Source of the DNA: Meghimatium bilineatum
Taxonomy: Eukaryota > Mollusca > Gastropoda > Stylommatophora > Philomycidae
DNA length: 64,000 bases
Assembly (NCBI GenBank): GCA_034231615.1
Contig: CM067298.1
Coordinates: 4,283,834 to 4,347,833 of the forward strand
Direction of reading: 5' to 3'
A program made the translations under genes and the position numbers. This document shows positions 53,511 to 63,198 of the stretch, one piece after another (position 1 is the first letter of the stretch; the number at the start of each line of letters is the position of its first letter). The notes below the pieces were generated by a model. That model ran no database searches. It saw nothing but the letters and a program-made list of their open reading frames with translations, and had not been told where the DNA came from.

Positions 53511-55119
53511 TTATAATTGATCTTCTTCTTCTTCTTTCTGTCCTCATGTACCTTTCGGTGTTGAGGGGAGAGTGAGTGTACGGTCTTTTGCCCTTCTATT
53601 TGCCTCCTCTGCTGTTATATTTCCGAGTGTCTCTAATACACTATCTATCCACTTTTTACGAGGGCGTCCAATAGGTCTCCTGTTTTCGTATCGTTTGTTA
53701 AGTGTTTTTTGGATAATACTTTGCTCTTTCTGTCTGGTTATGTGGCCGTACCATTTAACTTGTTGTTTCTGTATGAATTCTATTGTTGGTTTGATCCCTA
53801 ATTGTTTCCTTAGTGCTTCATTCCTGATTTTGTCTCTCAAGCTAACTCCAATCATACGTCTCACACATTTCATTTCAGTGGTGTTAATCTTATGTATTGT
53901 TCTAGAATCTAATGTCCAAGTTTGACACTGATAACACAATGTTGGTAAGAAAATGGTGTTGAAAAGCGCTTTCTTTGTTTCTAGTGTAATATCTTTGTTT
54001 CTTAGTAAAGGTGTTAATTGACCAATGATCTGAGAGGCCCTATTACATCTTGCGTTTATTTCTGCTTCTTGTTTGTTGTCATATCTCAATGTGCTGCCCA
54101 GATATTTGAATTCATCTACTTGTTTTAGTTGTTTATTATTTATCTGTATGTTGATGTTCTCCTTTTCTCTTGCAATATTCATTACTTCTGTTTTGTCTAT
54201 GTTGATTTTCATTTCAAATTGCTTGCCTGCTGTGTCTATTGTGTTTAGGTGGTCTTGCAGGTTTTTAATGCTGTTGTGGAATAAAACCTGGTCATCTGCA
54301 AAAAGCAGTTCATTTGCTTCATTAGAATTTGCTGTTTTGTTTATATGGTCCATGTATGTAATAAAAAGTAGTGGGGATAATACACATCCCTGCTTTACTC
54401 CTGTGCTAATCACAAAGTCCTCTGTGTAGCCTGCAGCTGTTCTTATAGTACAACTGCTGTTGTTATAGAGACTTCTACAAATGTTAATTAAATGTTGGCA
54501 TACTCCATACATTTTTAATGTTTCCCATAGTTTTTCTCTGTTTACTCAGTCAAATGCTTTCTCTTGATCTATGAAGGATATGTATAAATGTTGGTTGTAT
54601 TCTATTGACTTCTCTGTCAACTGTTTCAGAATAAATATTGCATCAGTACATCCTCTGTTTCTTCTAAAACCCATTTGTGTATTGCTAAGTTGTTGTTCTA
54701 TTACAGGTCTCAGTCTTTTCTCTACTATTTTTGCATATAGTTTTCCTTCATGGCTTAACAAGGAAATTCCCCTGTACTGGTTACAGTCTCTTTTGCTGCC
54801 TTTCCTTTTCCATATTGGCACTATGATAGCTTTTCTCCAGTCTGTTGGTGTCTTCTGTTGCCTCCACGGCGTGTTAAAAATTCTGTGTAGCCAATATAAT
54901 CCTGTTTCTCCTGCTGCTCTTATAATTTCTAGTGGTATGTTATCTATCCCTGGAACTTTAAATTAGGTACATCTCTACTGTCCGTGATTTGTCTTCTGTT
55001 CTTGGTTTTTGTTAATATGAAGTCAATCTGGCTTCTGCATTCAGGCTTGTTCCATTTGTGCCAAGTATAGATGTGTGACTCTCTGTGTTTAAAGAAAGTT
55101 AAAGTGTTTATAATTGATC
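53511..55119 (-). mobile_element. internally deleted RTE-like LINE with 12-bp target duplication
   Basis: TTATAATTGATC flanks the element at 53511-53522 and 55108-55119, so the insertion is 53523-55107. Read on the minus strand it starts with the end of an endonuclease domain (HIYTWHKWNKPECRSQIDFI, 55095-54990), then jumps directly at about 54967 to mid-RT (FKVPGIDNIPLEII). It ends LPSTPKGT* and a GAA-repeat tail. The several hundred codons normally between endonuclease and RT are missing, and so is most of the endonuclease. Confidence 0.9.
53544..54965 (-). pseudogene. RTE-like reverse transcriptase, one in-frame stop
   Basis: Two frames in the same phase (54546-54965 and 53544-54545) are separated by a single TGA at 54546-54548 in EKAFD*VNREKLW, where a CGA Arg codon would fit. 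RT motifs: WRKAIIVPIWKRKGSKRDC, QYRGISLLSHEGKLYAKIVE, QMGFRRNRGCTDAIF, FIDQEKAFD, GVKQGCVLSPLLFITYMDHI, LLFADDQVLF (active site), FKYLGSTLRYD. The C-terminal region has CYQCQTWTLD, CVRRMIGVSLRDKIR, VKWYGHITR and RPIGRPRKKWIDS. Apart from the stop it is well preserved. Confidence 0.9.
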
Positions 55120-55244
55120 ATTTCTAGAAATTACTTCTGATGGAATATTTTAAAAAGAAATTTGCATATGAAATTGTATTATTGAAAATATGAACACTGT
55201 TGTAGGTAACTGAGAGCATTACAAATAGTTTGTGAATGTTTCAG

Positions 55245-55342
55245 ATATCACTTCTTCTTGCAAGTGAAGCGGGACATGTTGTCTGGGAAGTTAATATGTT
55301 CAGAAGTCAGTGCAGCAATGCTTGCCAGTTATGCTATACAGT
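55245..55342 (+). CDS. PTPN4: PTPN exon e: FERM F2 lobe
   Basis: Acceptor TTTCAG, donor GTAAGG at 55343. 98 bases: one finishes Arg, 32 codons follow (YHFFLQVKRDMLSGKLICSE then VSAAMLASYAIQ), one starts Ser. This is the F2 helix bundle; FLQVK.D.L.GKL.C and AA.LASYA.Q are family-typical. Confidence 0.93.
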
Positions 55343-55692
55343 GTAAGGAGCCAGTTTGTACTGTTGTAATAGTTACACATAGTGCAATGAGCCGATAGCA
55401 GATTGAAATATAGCTTTCCATGTGAACTAAAGACAACACTTCTAATCAAAACAGTGGCACTTGTCACTAAAATGTCCTGCTCTAAAATAGGTCAAATCCA
55501 TGGAGGGTGGTCAGGTACAAATGCACAGTTGTGTTTGACCAATAGATGCAAATATAGCTATGATACAATACAGTCTGTTCTCCTGAGTGCATATTTCTAA
55601 TCTTCAGTAGTTGAGGAATGCAGAATAATAGAATCACAAGTTAGAGAAAATTCACCTTGTTATTGAGAGTTCTAAAGCATGCACTCACACAG

Positions 55693-57196
55693 GATAGTGT
55701 GGGTAAGGGTACTTTCAGGGTAGACAATAGTACAATGATAGTGTGGGTAAGGGTACTTTCAGGGTAGACAATAGTACAATGATAGTGTGGGTAAGGGTAC
55801 TTTCAGGGTAGACAATAGTACAATGATAGTGTGGGTAAGGGTACTTTCAGGGTAGACAATAGTACAATGATAGTGTGGGTAAGGGTACTTTCAGGGTAGA
55901 CAATAGTACAATGATAGTGTGGCTAAGGGTACTTTCAGGGTAGACAATAGTACAATGATAGTGTGGCTAAGGGTACTTTCAGGGTAGACAATAGTACAAT
56001 GATAGTGTGGCTAAGGGTAATTTCAGGGTAGACAATAGTACAATGATAGTGTGGCTAAGGGTACTTTCAGGGTAGACAATAGTACAATGATAGTGTGGCT
56101 AAGGGTAATTTCAGGGTAGACAATAGTACAATGATAGTGTGGCTAAGGGTACTTTCAGGGTAGACAATAGTACAATGATAGTGTGGCTAAGGGTACTTTC
56201 AGGGTAGACAATAGTACAATGATAGTGTGGGTAAGGGTACTTTCAGGGTAGACAATAGTACAATGATAGTGTGGCTAAGGGTACTTTCAGGGTAGACAAT
56301 AGTACAATGATAGTGTGGCTAACGGTACTTTCAGGGTAGACAATAGTACAATGATAGTGTGGGTAAGGGTACTTACAGGGTCGACAATAGTACAATGATA
56401 GTGTGGGTAAGGGTACTTACAGGGTAGACAATAGTACAATGATAGTGTGGCTAACGGTACTTACAGGGTAGACAATAGTACAATGATAGTGTGGCTAAGG
56501 GTACTTACAGGGTCGACAATAGTACAATGATAGTGTGGCTAAGGGTACTTACAGGGTCGACAATAGTACAATGATAGTGTGGGTAAGGGTACTTACAGGG
56601 TAGACAATAGTACAATGATAGTGTGGGTAAGGGTACTTACAGGGTAGACAATAGTACAATGATAGTGTGGGTAAGGGTACTTACAGGGTAGACAATAGTA
56701 CAATGATAGTGTGGCTAACGGTACTTACAGGGTCGACAATAGTACAATGATAGTGTGGGTAAGGGTACTTACAGGGTCGACAATAGTACAATGATAGTGT
56801 GGGTAAGGGTACTTACAGGGTAGACAATAGTACAATGATAGTGTGGCTAACGGTACTTACAGGGTAGACAATAGTACAATGATAGTGTGGCTAAGGGTAC
56901 TTACAGGGTCGACAATAGTACAATGATAGTGTGGGTAAGGGTACTTACAGGGTCGACAATAGTACAATGATAGTGTGGGTAAGGGTACTTACAGGGTCGA
57001 CAATAGTACAATGATAGTGTGGGTAAGGGTACTTACAGGGTAGACAATAGTACAATGATAGTGTGGGTAAGGGTACTTACAGGGTAGACAATAGTACAAT
57101 GATAGTGTGGGTAAGGGTACTTACAGGGTAGACAATAGTACAATGATAGTGTGGGTAAGGGTACTTACAGGGTAGACAATAGTACAATGATAGTGT
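55693..57196. repeat. 44-bp minisatellite, about 34 copies
   Basis: Units of GATAGTGTGGGTAAGGGTAC, TTTCAGGGTAGACAATAGTA, CAAT. The left half (to about 56365) has ACTTTCAGGG; the right half has ACTTACAGGG. GTGGG and GTGGC, AAGGG and AACGG, and GTAGAC and GTCGAC are further variants. GGTACTTACAG repeats mimic 3' splice sites. About a third of intron 5 is this array. Confidence 0.95.
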
Positions 57197-57639
57197 GCGC
57201 ATTCAGCTGAGTACTATTGAAACAATGAGTTTTATTATTTCTTTCAAAAAAATTTGTACCATTAGTTTTTGTTTTCATTTTTTCTTGTGTATACTTTCTT
57301 ACAGTCAATACATTTTCTTGATTTGTAATTATGCATATTTCCATAGTATTCTTGTTTTGTTACTCTCTATTCCCTTGTCTACTGGTTTCCATTACCATTC
57401 TATTATCACTATCTAGCTTTGTTTCAATTCCTGAGTAATAAGCAATATAATTGTTGTATTCTTTTGTGTAATGTGGGGAAGGAGTGTCCTTTTTAGCAAT
57501 TATTTGTTCCCATCTGTACTTGTGTGTCTCTGTCCTGATAACAACCAGTGAGACATTATTATTAGAGACATTATCCAATATTTTTTTTCTATGTAAAAGT
57601 GTATTCTTTCTACTTTTTTCCCTTTTTCAACCGGGACCT

Positions 57640-57830
57640 GGATGTTTAATGCAGGGCGCAAATTATAGGTCCACAGTCTTCTTTCCAGGCATGAGGCAAT
57701 CAGAGCCCGGATTTCTAGTTCAGTGAGCCAGTCCACAGTCTTCTTTCCAGGCATGTGGCAATCGGGGCCCAGATTTCTAGTTCAGGGTGCAAATAATAGG
57801 ATCACTGTCTTCTTTCCAGACATGTGATAG
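57640..57830. repeat. about 62-bp repeat x 3
   Basis: Units share TCTTCTTTCCAGGCATG then GGCAATC.G.GCCC, GATTTCTAGTTCAG. TTTCCAG is followed by nothing coding. Confidence 0.7.
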
Positions 57831-58371
57831 GAGATGACTAAGGAAAGTTGGGGGGATGTGCTGAAAACCCATTAGGTGTGAACAACTCATTGCACATCTT
57901 GATTACATTTTCTGAACTTTTTTTATTCTATCAAATAATCCCCTTGGATAATGAACGAAGAGATGCAGGTTGGTGGATATTTTCTACTTTTGTGGCAGAC
58001 TTCTAGATGATAGGGAAGGCTAGATGTATAATCATGCTATATGGGTCAACAAATCTGACAGAAGAATGCTGAGATAGTTGGTCCAGAAGTGTGTTCTGTG
58101 CTGTACTCCTGGCAGGAAATGATAATCCTGAGATACTGACACACTGGAATGCCTCTCTTCGGTGACTAAACATGCATCCATAAATTCACCGTACACAACC
58201 ATGCCTTCAAAACAATCTTATATGAGTGCGGGTGTTACACAACTGAACAGAGCCTGTACTTTATCTGAAAACTATGGGCTGTCAAGATCTTATAGTTTGT
58301 TCCATAATTTATGTTACTTACTTGAGTTCAATTTTCAACAAAAACTTTCTGATAAATAGCAACCATATTTC

Positions 58372-58678
58372 TCAGTTAGTCTTTTTCTTCTTCTTCTTCT
58401 GCGTTCGTTCTAAAACTCCTGCAGATTAGCAGAATGTAGTCCTGAGAACGGAATGCGTTATGTCATGGTTTACAGCATTGCTGCTATATCTGCGCCTTTC
58501 AGCCTGACACATCCGACTTAAGCATGGCTTTGGGTCACTGACCCTATATGGGATGGAACAGCCAACTCCATCCCATAACCTCCTTAGTCGCCTTTTATGA
58601 CATGCATGGAAGGTAAACAGTGTTGCTATTCTTTGCTCCCCTTTCGGGCCCGGCAACACACGGGCGTCAGTTAGTCTT
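58372..58678 (-). mobile_element. SINE-like retroposon, copy 2, with 12-bp target duplication
   Basis: The element 58384-58666 (283 bp) is flanked by TCAGTTAGTCTT (58372-58383, 58667-58678). On the minus strand it starts CGCCCGTGTGTTGCCGGGCC and ends TTTTAGAACGAACGCAGAAG then a GAA tail. It has no coding frame. I cannot make out clear pol III boxes, so the head type is unknown. The 3' end resembles that of the LINE at 35113 (GTGAACGAAAGAAGAAG). Copy 1 is at 46530-46800. Confidence 0.88.
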
Positions 58679-58684
58679 AATACT

Positions 58685-59275
58685 CAGCAAGACTTTCTTC
58701 TCATGTGACATTCTTTCCAGAATGTGGTCTTCCTTATGCATTTTCTGAGCACTCCGCGATTCTGGGCGAGTTGACCTGCCGCAGCTACAGACATATTTAA
58801 GCAATCTGATATATCACTGCGCCATCGTCATCTTGGGAGGCCTCTTCTGTTATTGCCATTAACTCTACCTTCAGATAATAATCTTTCCATGCTGTTATGT
58901 CTCTTTATATAACAGCAACAAAAAACACTGCTTTCTTGTTAAGATGTTGTTAAGGAGCCAGTCCTCTTCAACGTTTATTGATGTTAACACTTCTTGATTT
59001 GTATTTTTAGCTGTACATGGTATACATAACATTCTTCTGTTGCATCTCATTTCCAAAGCAGCGATTCTCTTTGCTATTGTTTTATTGTTTATTTAATGTC
59101 CATGTCTTACAACCGTATATTGCCACTCGAAATATGCATGTTCTGATCATACATAGTTTGGCTTTGCTGCTGGTACCTTGCCAAAGATTTTTAATTTGCG
59201 CAAGTTTCAGTATTGCCATTGCAATTCTTCTCTTGATTTCGACAGCGCAGTCTCCTGAGCTATTTATGTTTGAAC
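58685..59275 (-). pseudogene. RTE-like LINE C-terminal fragment, minus strand
   Basis: The minus strand reads in pieces IKRRIAMAILKLAQIKNLW, MIRTCIFRVAIYGCKTWTLN, KENRCFGNEMQQ, INVEEDWLLNNIL, RRGLPRWRWRSDISDCL and RKTTFWKECHMRR. It belongs to the RTE subfamily of 19470-19940 and 39187-39665. It is broken by frameshifts. Its 5' truncation point coincides with the start of the 55-bp array. Confidence 0.7.
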
Positions 59276-59276
59276 T

Positions 59277-60095
59277 GTGAATATCATGTTGTTTATGAAT
59301 GTTACCATTGTTGTATCACAACTGTGTTACATAAATATCATGTTTGTTTATGAATGTTACCATTGTTGTATCACAACTGTGTTACATAAATATCATGTTT
59401 GTTTATGAATGTTACCATTGTTGTATCACAACTTTGTTACATGAATATCATGTTTGTTTATGAATGTTACCATTGTTGTATCACAACTTTGTTACATGAA
59501 TATCATGTTTGTTTATGAATGTTACCATTGTTGTATCACAACTGTGTTACATAAATATCATGTTGTTTATGAATGTTACCATCATTGTATCACAACTTTG
59601 TTACATGAATATCATGTTGTTTATGAATGTTACCATTGTTGTATCACAACTGTGTTACATAAATATCATGTTTGTTTATGAATGTTACCATTGTTGTATC
59701 ACAACTTTGTTACATAAATATCATGTTGTTTATGAATGTTACCATCGTTGTATCACAACTGTGTTACATAAATATCATGTTTGTTTATGAATGTTACCAT
59801 CGTTGTATCACAACTTTGTTACATAAATATCATGTTTGTTTATGAATGTTACCATTGTTGTATCACAACTTTGTTACATAAATATCATGTTGTTTATGAA
59901 TGTTACCATCGTTGTATCACAACTGTGTTACATAAATATCATGTTTGTTTATGAATGTTACCATCGTTGTATCACAACTTTGTTACATAAATATCATGTT
60001 TGTTTATGAATGTTACCATCGTTGTATCACAACTGTGTTACATGAATATCATGTTTGTTTATGAATGTTACCATCGTTGTATCACAACTTTTTTA
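59277..60095. repeat. 55-bp minisatellite, about 15 copies
   Basis: Units of ATATCATGTTTGTTTATGAA, TGTTACCATTGTTGTATCAC, AACTTTGTTACATAA, with 1-bp shorter units where GTTTG reads GTTG. It ends about 20 bp before the exon f acceptor, so the polypyrimidine tract of that exon lies at the array edge. Confidence 0.93.
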
Positions 60096-60113
60096 TATGT
60101 ATCTGCATCACAG

Positions 60114-60234
60114 CGGAATTAGGTGACTTCCACCCTGAGGAACACAGGGATGGCTACCTCAATGGTTTTCTGTTCATTCCAAACCAGAGTACAGACTTTG
60201 AGAGACTGGTGGCAGATAAACATAAACAACACAG
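60114..60234 (+). CDS. PTPN4: PTPN exon f: end of FERM F2
   Basis: Acceptor CATCACAG, donor GTAACT at 60235. 121 bases: two finish Ser, 39 codons, two start Arg. SELGDFHPEEHRDGYLNGFL and FIPNQSTDFERLVADKHKQH match the SELGDY...YL...FIPNQ..DFE...H.QH pattern of PTPN3/PTPN4. In other FERM proteins the FIPNQ string differs, which supports the assignment. Confidence 0.94.
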
Positions 60235-60559
60235 GTAACTGTAGCAGTATTTTGCATCCTAGTCACAGATAGATCACCTGTAGGTACATACAGCCATTAG
60301 TAATGATATTTAAGAAACTCATAACTCAACAGGGCTGTAGGGGTGTCACATTGAGAAATTTGGTGCTGAAAGATCATACATCTCTATCATCTACCATCCT
60401 GATGAGTTTGGAAACTTGACACCCCCTGAAGATCTTTGTTCATTGTGGAATGTCTAAACAGCTATTGTGCATTAGTGGAGATATGCTATTGTTGTTGCTG
60501 TCTATAACCAATTGCTGCGGAGTAGTTCTACTCTTGTCAGAACAGTGCCATTCTTGAAC

Positions 60560-62245
60560 AAGTGCAGGTCTTCTGAAGTTGACTTAGTCATCCATACAGT
60601 CAGTTAGTGACTTTAAGAATGTGTGTAGAAGTTTTTTCCTGAAGTTGAAAGGTAATAAGGTGAATAAGGTGTTCCACTGTTTCATTGTAATGAGAACTTT
60701 ATCTACAAGTTGCTGGGGTTTGATACAGTTTAAATGCCTATTGATCCTTGCATGTCCTGTTCGAAACTGAAAGATAAGGGATTAGTTTGTCCTGAAGTGT
60801 TTGTTTATCTTGTCATTATCCTTTGGTTGTATCATTTCACTTAATACATTTCGACCAGTCATAAGCTCATTTATTCTGCCAGATTTTCCTGGTGTTTCTG
60901 AGAATCTGTTTGAATGTTCCTAAACTACAAGATCTTTACTGTTTACAGTTTCTAGGGCACATGTCCTCAGGATTGTTGGCAGTGTTCCCTTAATGACTGT
61001 TTTATCTAGTAATTTTGTGTGGATAATTGGTTGGTGTAAGTTCTCTCAAGGGGGTGGTCCGAAGTATTTGTTTTCTAGTTCTCTCTCTTGCCGTAGATGG
61101 TGTTTGTCATCTTCCACTCCGGATATATCAGTATTGTTTGTTTCCAAGTGTCAATAACTATTTTATTTGGATGGTCATTCTTTTGTCTCTTATACCTTTC
61201 TACCGCTTCCCATCAGCGCTCTTTTCTGGCTGATATCCAGCGGCTCTACATTTGCATCTATCTCACACGCTGCTGTGGGTGTTGATCACATCTCTCCACA
61301 GGTTAGTCTCAGAGCTCGGTTCTGCACCATATTCATACAATGGTCTACGAGGGCGGTTGTATTACATTACTGATCTCACATAGCCAAGATACAGTTGGCG
61401 GAGAGTCTGTCTGTCCCCCGGTGTGTACTAGCTAGTCTCTTAATGAGGTTTAGGCGTTTAGTTGCTTTTCCTCTGAGATTTTCCATGTGATCTTTTAGTA
61501 TTAGTTGCCTGTGTAGCTTTACTCTAAGGTAAACAGGGGTTTCTTCCTTTGTTAATATTTTCCCACACATTTTGATGTTGACAAGATCTTTTGGCTGTTT
61601 TGTGACTTTGTGAGAAAATAGTGTAAGCAGTGTTCTGTGTATTGATGTTTAGTTTTCACAATTCACAGTATACTGAGACTGTGAGGAGAGCTCCGTTGAT
61701 CTTTGCTTGTGCCAGGATGGGATATTTATCAGTGGTCCAGATGGTAAGGTCATCAGCAAACAATGGTTTTGACACTTGTTTAATATGACATTGACACATT
61801 GAGATGTTTCACTAGACCATCAATACAAATAAGGATGAGTGTTCAGCTTAGAGGGGATTCTTCAGGTAGTCCCTCCTCCAGTGTTATTTTCCAGATTGTG
61901 TGCTGACATCGCTGGTAGCTATGGTTCTGTTTGTCAGGAAGGTCTGTATCCATTTAAACATCTTTCTACCTATTCCTATTCTGTTGATCTTCAGCAAAAG
62001 TCCCTTTCTGCAGACTTTGTCATAGGCTTGATTGAGGTCAGTTAACACTGCTAATGTGCTTTTTCTTTCTTGGCACACATTTTGTGTGAATCTGAAGAGA
62101 GGGTCATCAGTGCAACATTTTCATCTGAAGCCTGCCTGGTTATTATCTAGACTGTCATGGTCTTCCAGCCACCAGTATAGCCTTTTGTTAACCATTCTCT
62201 CAACCAGCTTGCCTATAGAGGAGATATTACAAAGATGATCTGAGC
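60560..62245 (-). pseudogene. I-type LINE remnant, RT region, minus strand
   Basis: Minus strand, right to left: ERMVNKRLYWWLEDHDSLDN then NQAGF (about 62200-62120), ERKSTLAVLTDLNQAYDKVC (about 62070), RKMFKWIQTFLTNRT, ETPVYLRVKLHRQLILKDHM (about 61540), KRLNLIKRLAST, MVQNRALRLTCGEM (about 61330) and QFRTGHARINRHLN (about 60750). The order matches the LINE at 35113-39177, but the RT active site and RNase H are not recognisable and stops abound. Confidence 0.7.
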
Positions 62246-62309
62246 ACCTGTATTCATGTTCAGAGAACAATGATAATCATCAACTCAGTCACACCTGGGT
62301 CTTCTACAT

Positions 62310-62520
62310 GTCCCATGTAGTCACATCTGACATCTATTACTTGTCCCATTTAGTAACATTTAACATCTATTACCTGCCCCATGCAGTCACATCTGACATC
62401 TAGTAACTTAGGTGGAGTCACATCTGACATCTAGTAACTTAGGTGGAGTCACATCTGACATCTAGTACTTGTCCCTTGTTGGCACATCTGATATATATAT
62501 ATATATATATATATTATATA
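62310..62520. repeat. short repeats and TA microsatellite
   Basis: GTCACATCTGACATCTA.TA followed by ACTTAGGTGGA or CTTGTCCC occurs about five times (62315-62475), then TATATATATATATATATATA at 62491-62513. Confidence 0.75.
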
Positions 62521-62534
62521 GTACTATAGCAATC

Positions 62535-63092
62535 AAAGTTGTTGTAGTAATCTGTGTCAGAAGGTGTTGTATTAATCCATGTCAGAAGTTGTAGTAATCC
62601 ATGTCAGAAATTGTAATAGTAATCCATGTCAGAAATTGTTATAGTAATCCATGTCAGAAATTGTTATAGTAATCCATATCAGAAATTGGTATAGTAATCC
62701 ATGTCAGAAATTGTTGCAGTAATCCATATCAGAAATTGTTGCAGTAATCCATGTCAGAAATTGTTGCAGTAATCCATGTCAGAAATTGTTGCAGTAATCC
62801 ATGTCAGAAATTGTTATAGTAATCCATGTCAGAAATTGGTATAGTAATCCATGTCAGAAATTGTTGCAGTAATCCATGTCAGAAATTGTTATAGTAATCC
62901 ATGTCAGAAATTGGTATAGTAATCCATGTCAGAAATTGTTGCAGTAATCCATATCAGAAATTGTTGCAGTAATCCATGTCAGAAATTGTTGCAGTAATCC
63001 ATGTCAGAAGTTGTTATAGTAATCCATGTCAGAAGTTGTTATAGTAATCCATGTCAGAAGTTGTTGTAGTAATCCATGTCAGAAGTTGTTTC
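62535..63092. repeat. 25-bp minisatellite, about 21 copies
   Basis: Units of GTAATCCATGTCAGAAATTG then TTGCA, TTATA or GTATA. AGAAGTTG replaces AGAAATTG at both ends of the array, suggesting older units at the edges. Confidence 0.93.
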
Positions 63093-63110
63093 TCTTGCTC
63101 TATGTTTCAG

Positions 63111-63198
63111 AGGTCAGACACCAGCTGATGCAGAGTTTAATTTTCTGGAAAGAGCCAAACGATTAGAAATGTATGGAGTAGATCTACACAATGCCAGG
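63111..63198 (+). CDS. PTPN4: PTPN exon g: FERM F2 to F3 junction
   Basis: Acceptor ATGTTTCAG, donor GTAAGG at 63199. 88 bases: one finishes Arg, then 29 codons [20 protein letters not shown] then [23 protein letters not shown] is the last F2 helix of this family. Ends in phase 0; the next exon, carrying the F3 lobe, is not in the window. Confidence 0.94.

Larger units (their letters stand above)
50397..55244. other. PTPN intron 4
   Basis: 4848 bp. It holds a minisatellite split by an antisense RTE LINE (50630-52865), a 43-bp repeat, a SINE fragment and a second antisense RTE LINE with a 12-bp target duplication (53511-55119). No host exon is visible. Confidence 0.85.
55343..60113. other. 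PTPN intron 5
   Basis: 4771 bp. It holds a 44-bp array (55693-57196), a three-copy 62-bp repeat, a SINE-like retroposon with target duplication, an antisense LINE fragment and a 55-bp array that runs up to the exon f acceptor. The parts 55343-55690, 57200-57640 and 57830-58370 show nothing recognisable. Confidence 0.85.
60235..63110. other. PTPN intron 6
   Basis: 2876 bp holding an antisense I-type LINE remnant (60560-62245), short repeats and a 25-bp array that ends about 20 bp before exon g. Confidence 0.85.
42732..63198 (+). other. PTPN4: PTPN3/PTPN4-type FERM tyrosine phosphatase gene, 5' part
   Basis: Seven exons with GT-AG junctions and consistent phases (0, 0, 1, 0, 1, 0, 0 read as joined codons) give 226 continuous residues with no stop. 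The start (SYNVRASEMA) and the FERM lobes ([70 protein letters not shown]) match the PTPN3/PTPN4 class, also called Ptpmeg in flies. In that family FERM tethers the enzyme to membrane and cytoskeleton partners, followed by a PDZ and a classical PTP domain. Those parts lie beyond the right edge. Introns are 834, 5115, 1334, 4848, 4771 and 2876 bp. PTPN3 and PTPN4 cannot be told apart; invertebrates usually have one gene. Confidence 0.88.
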
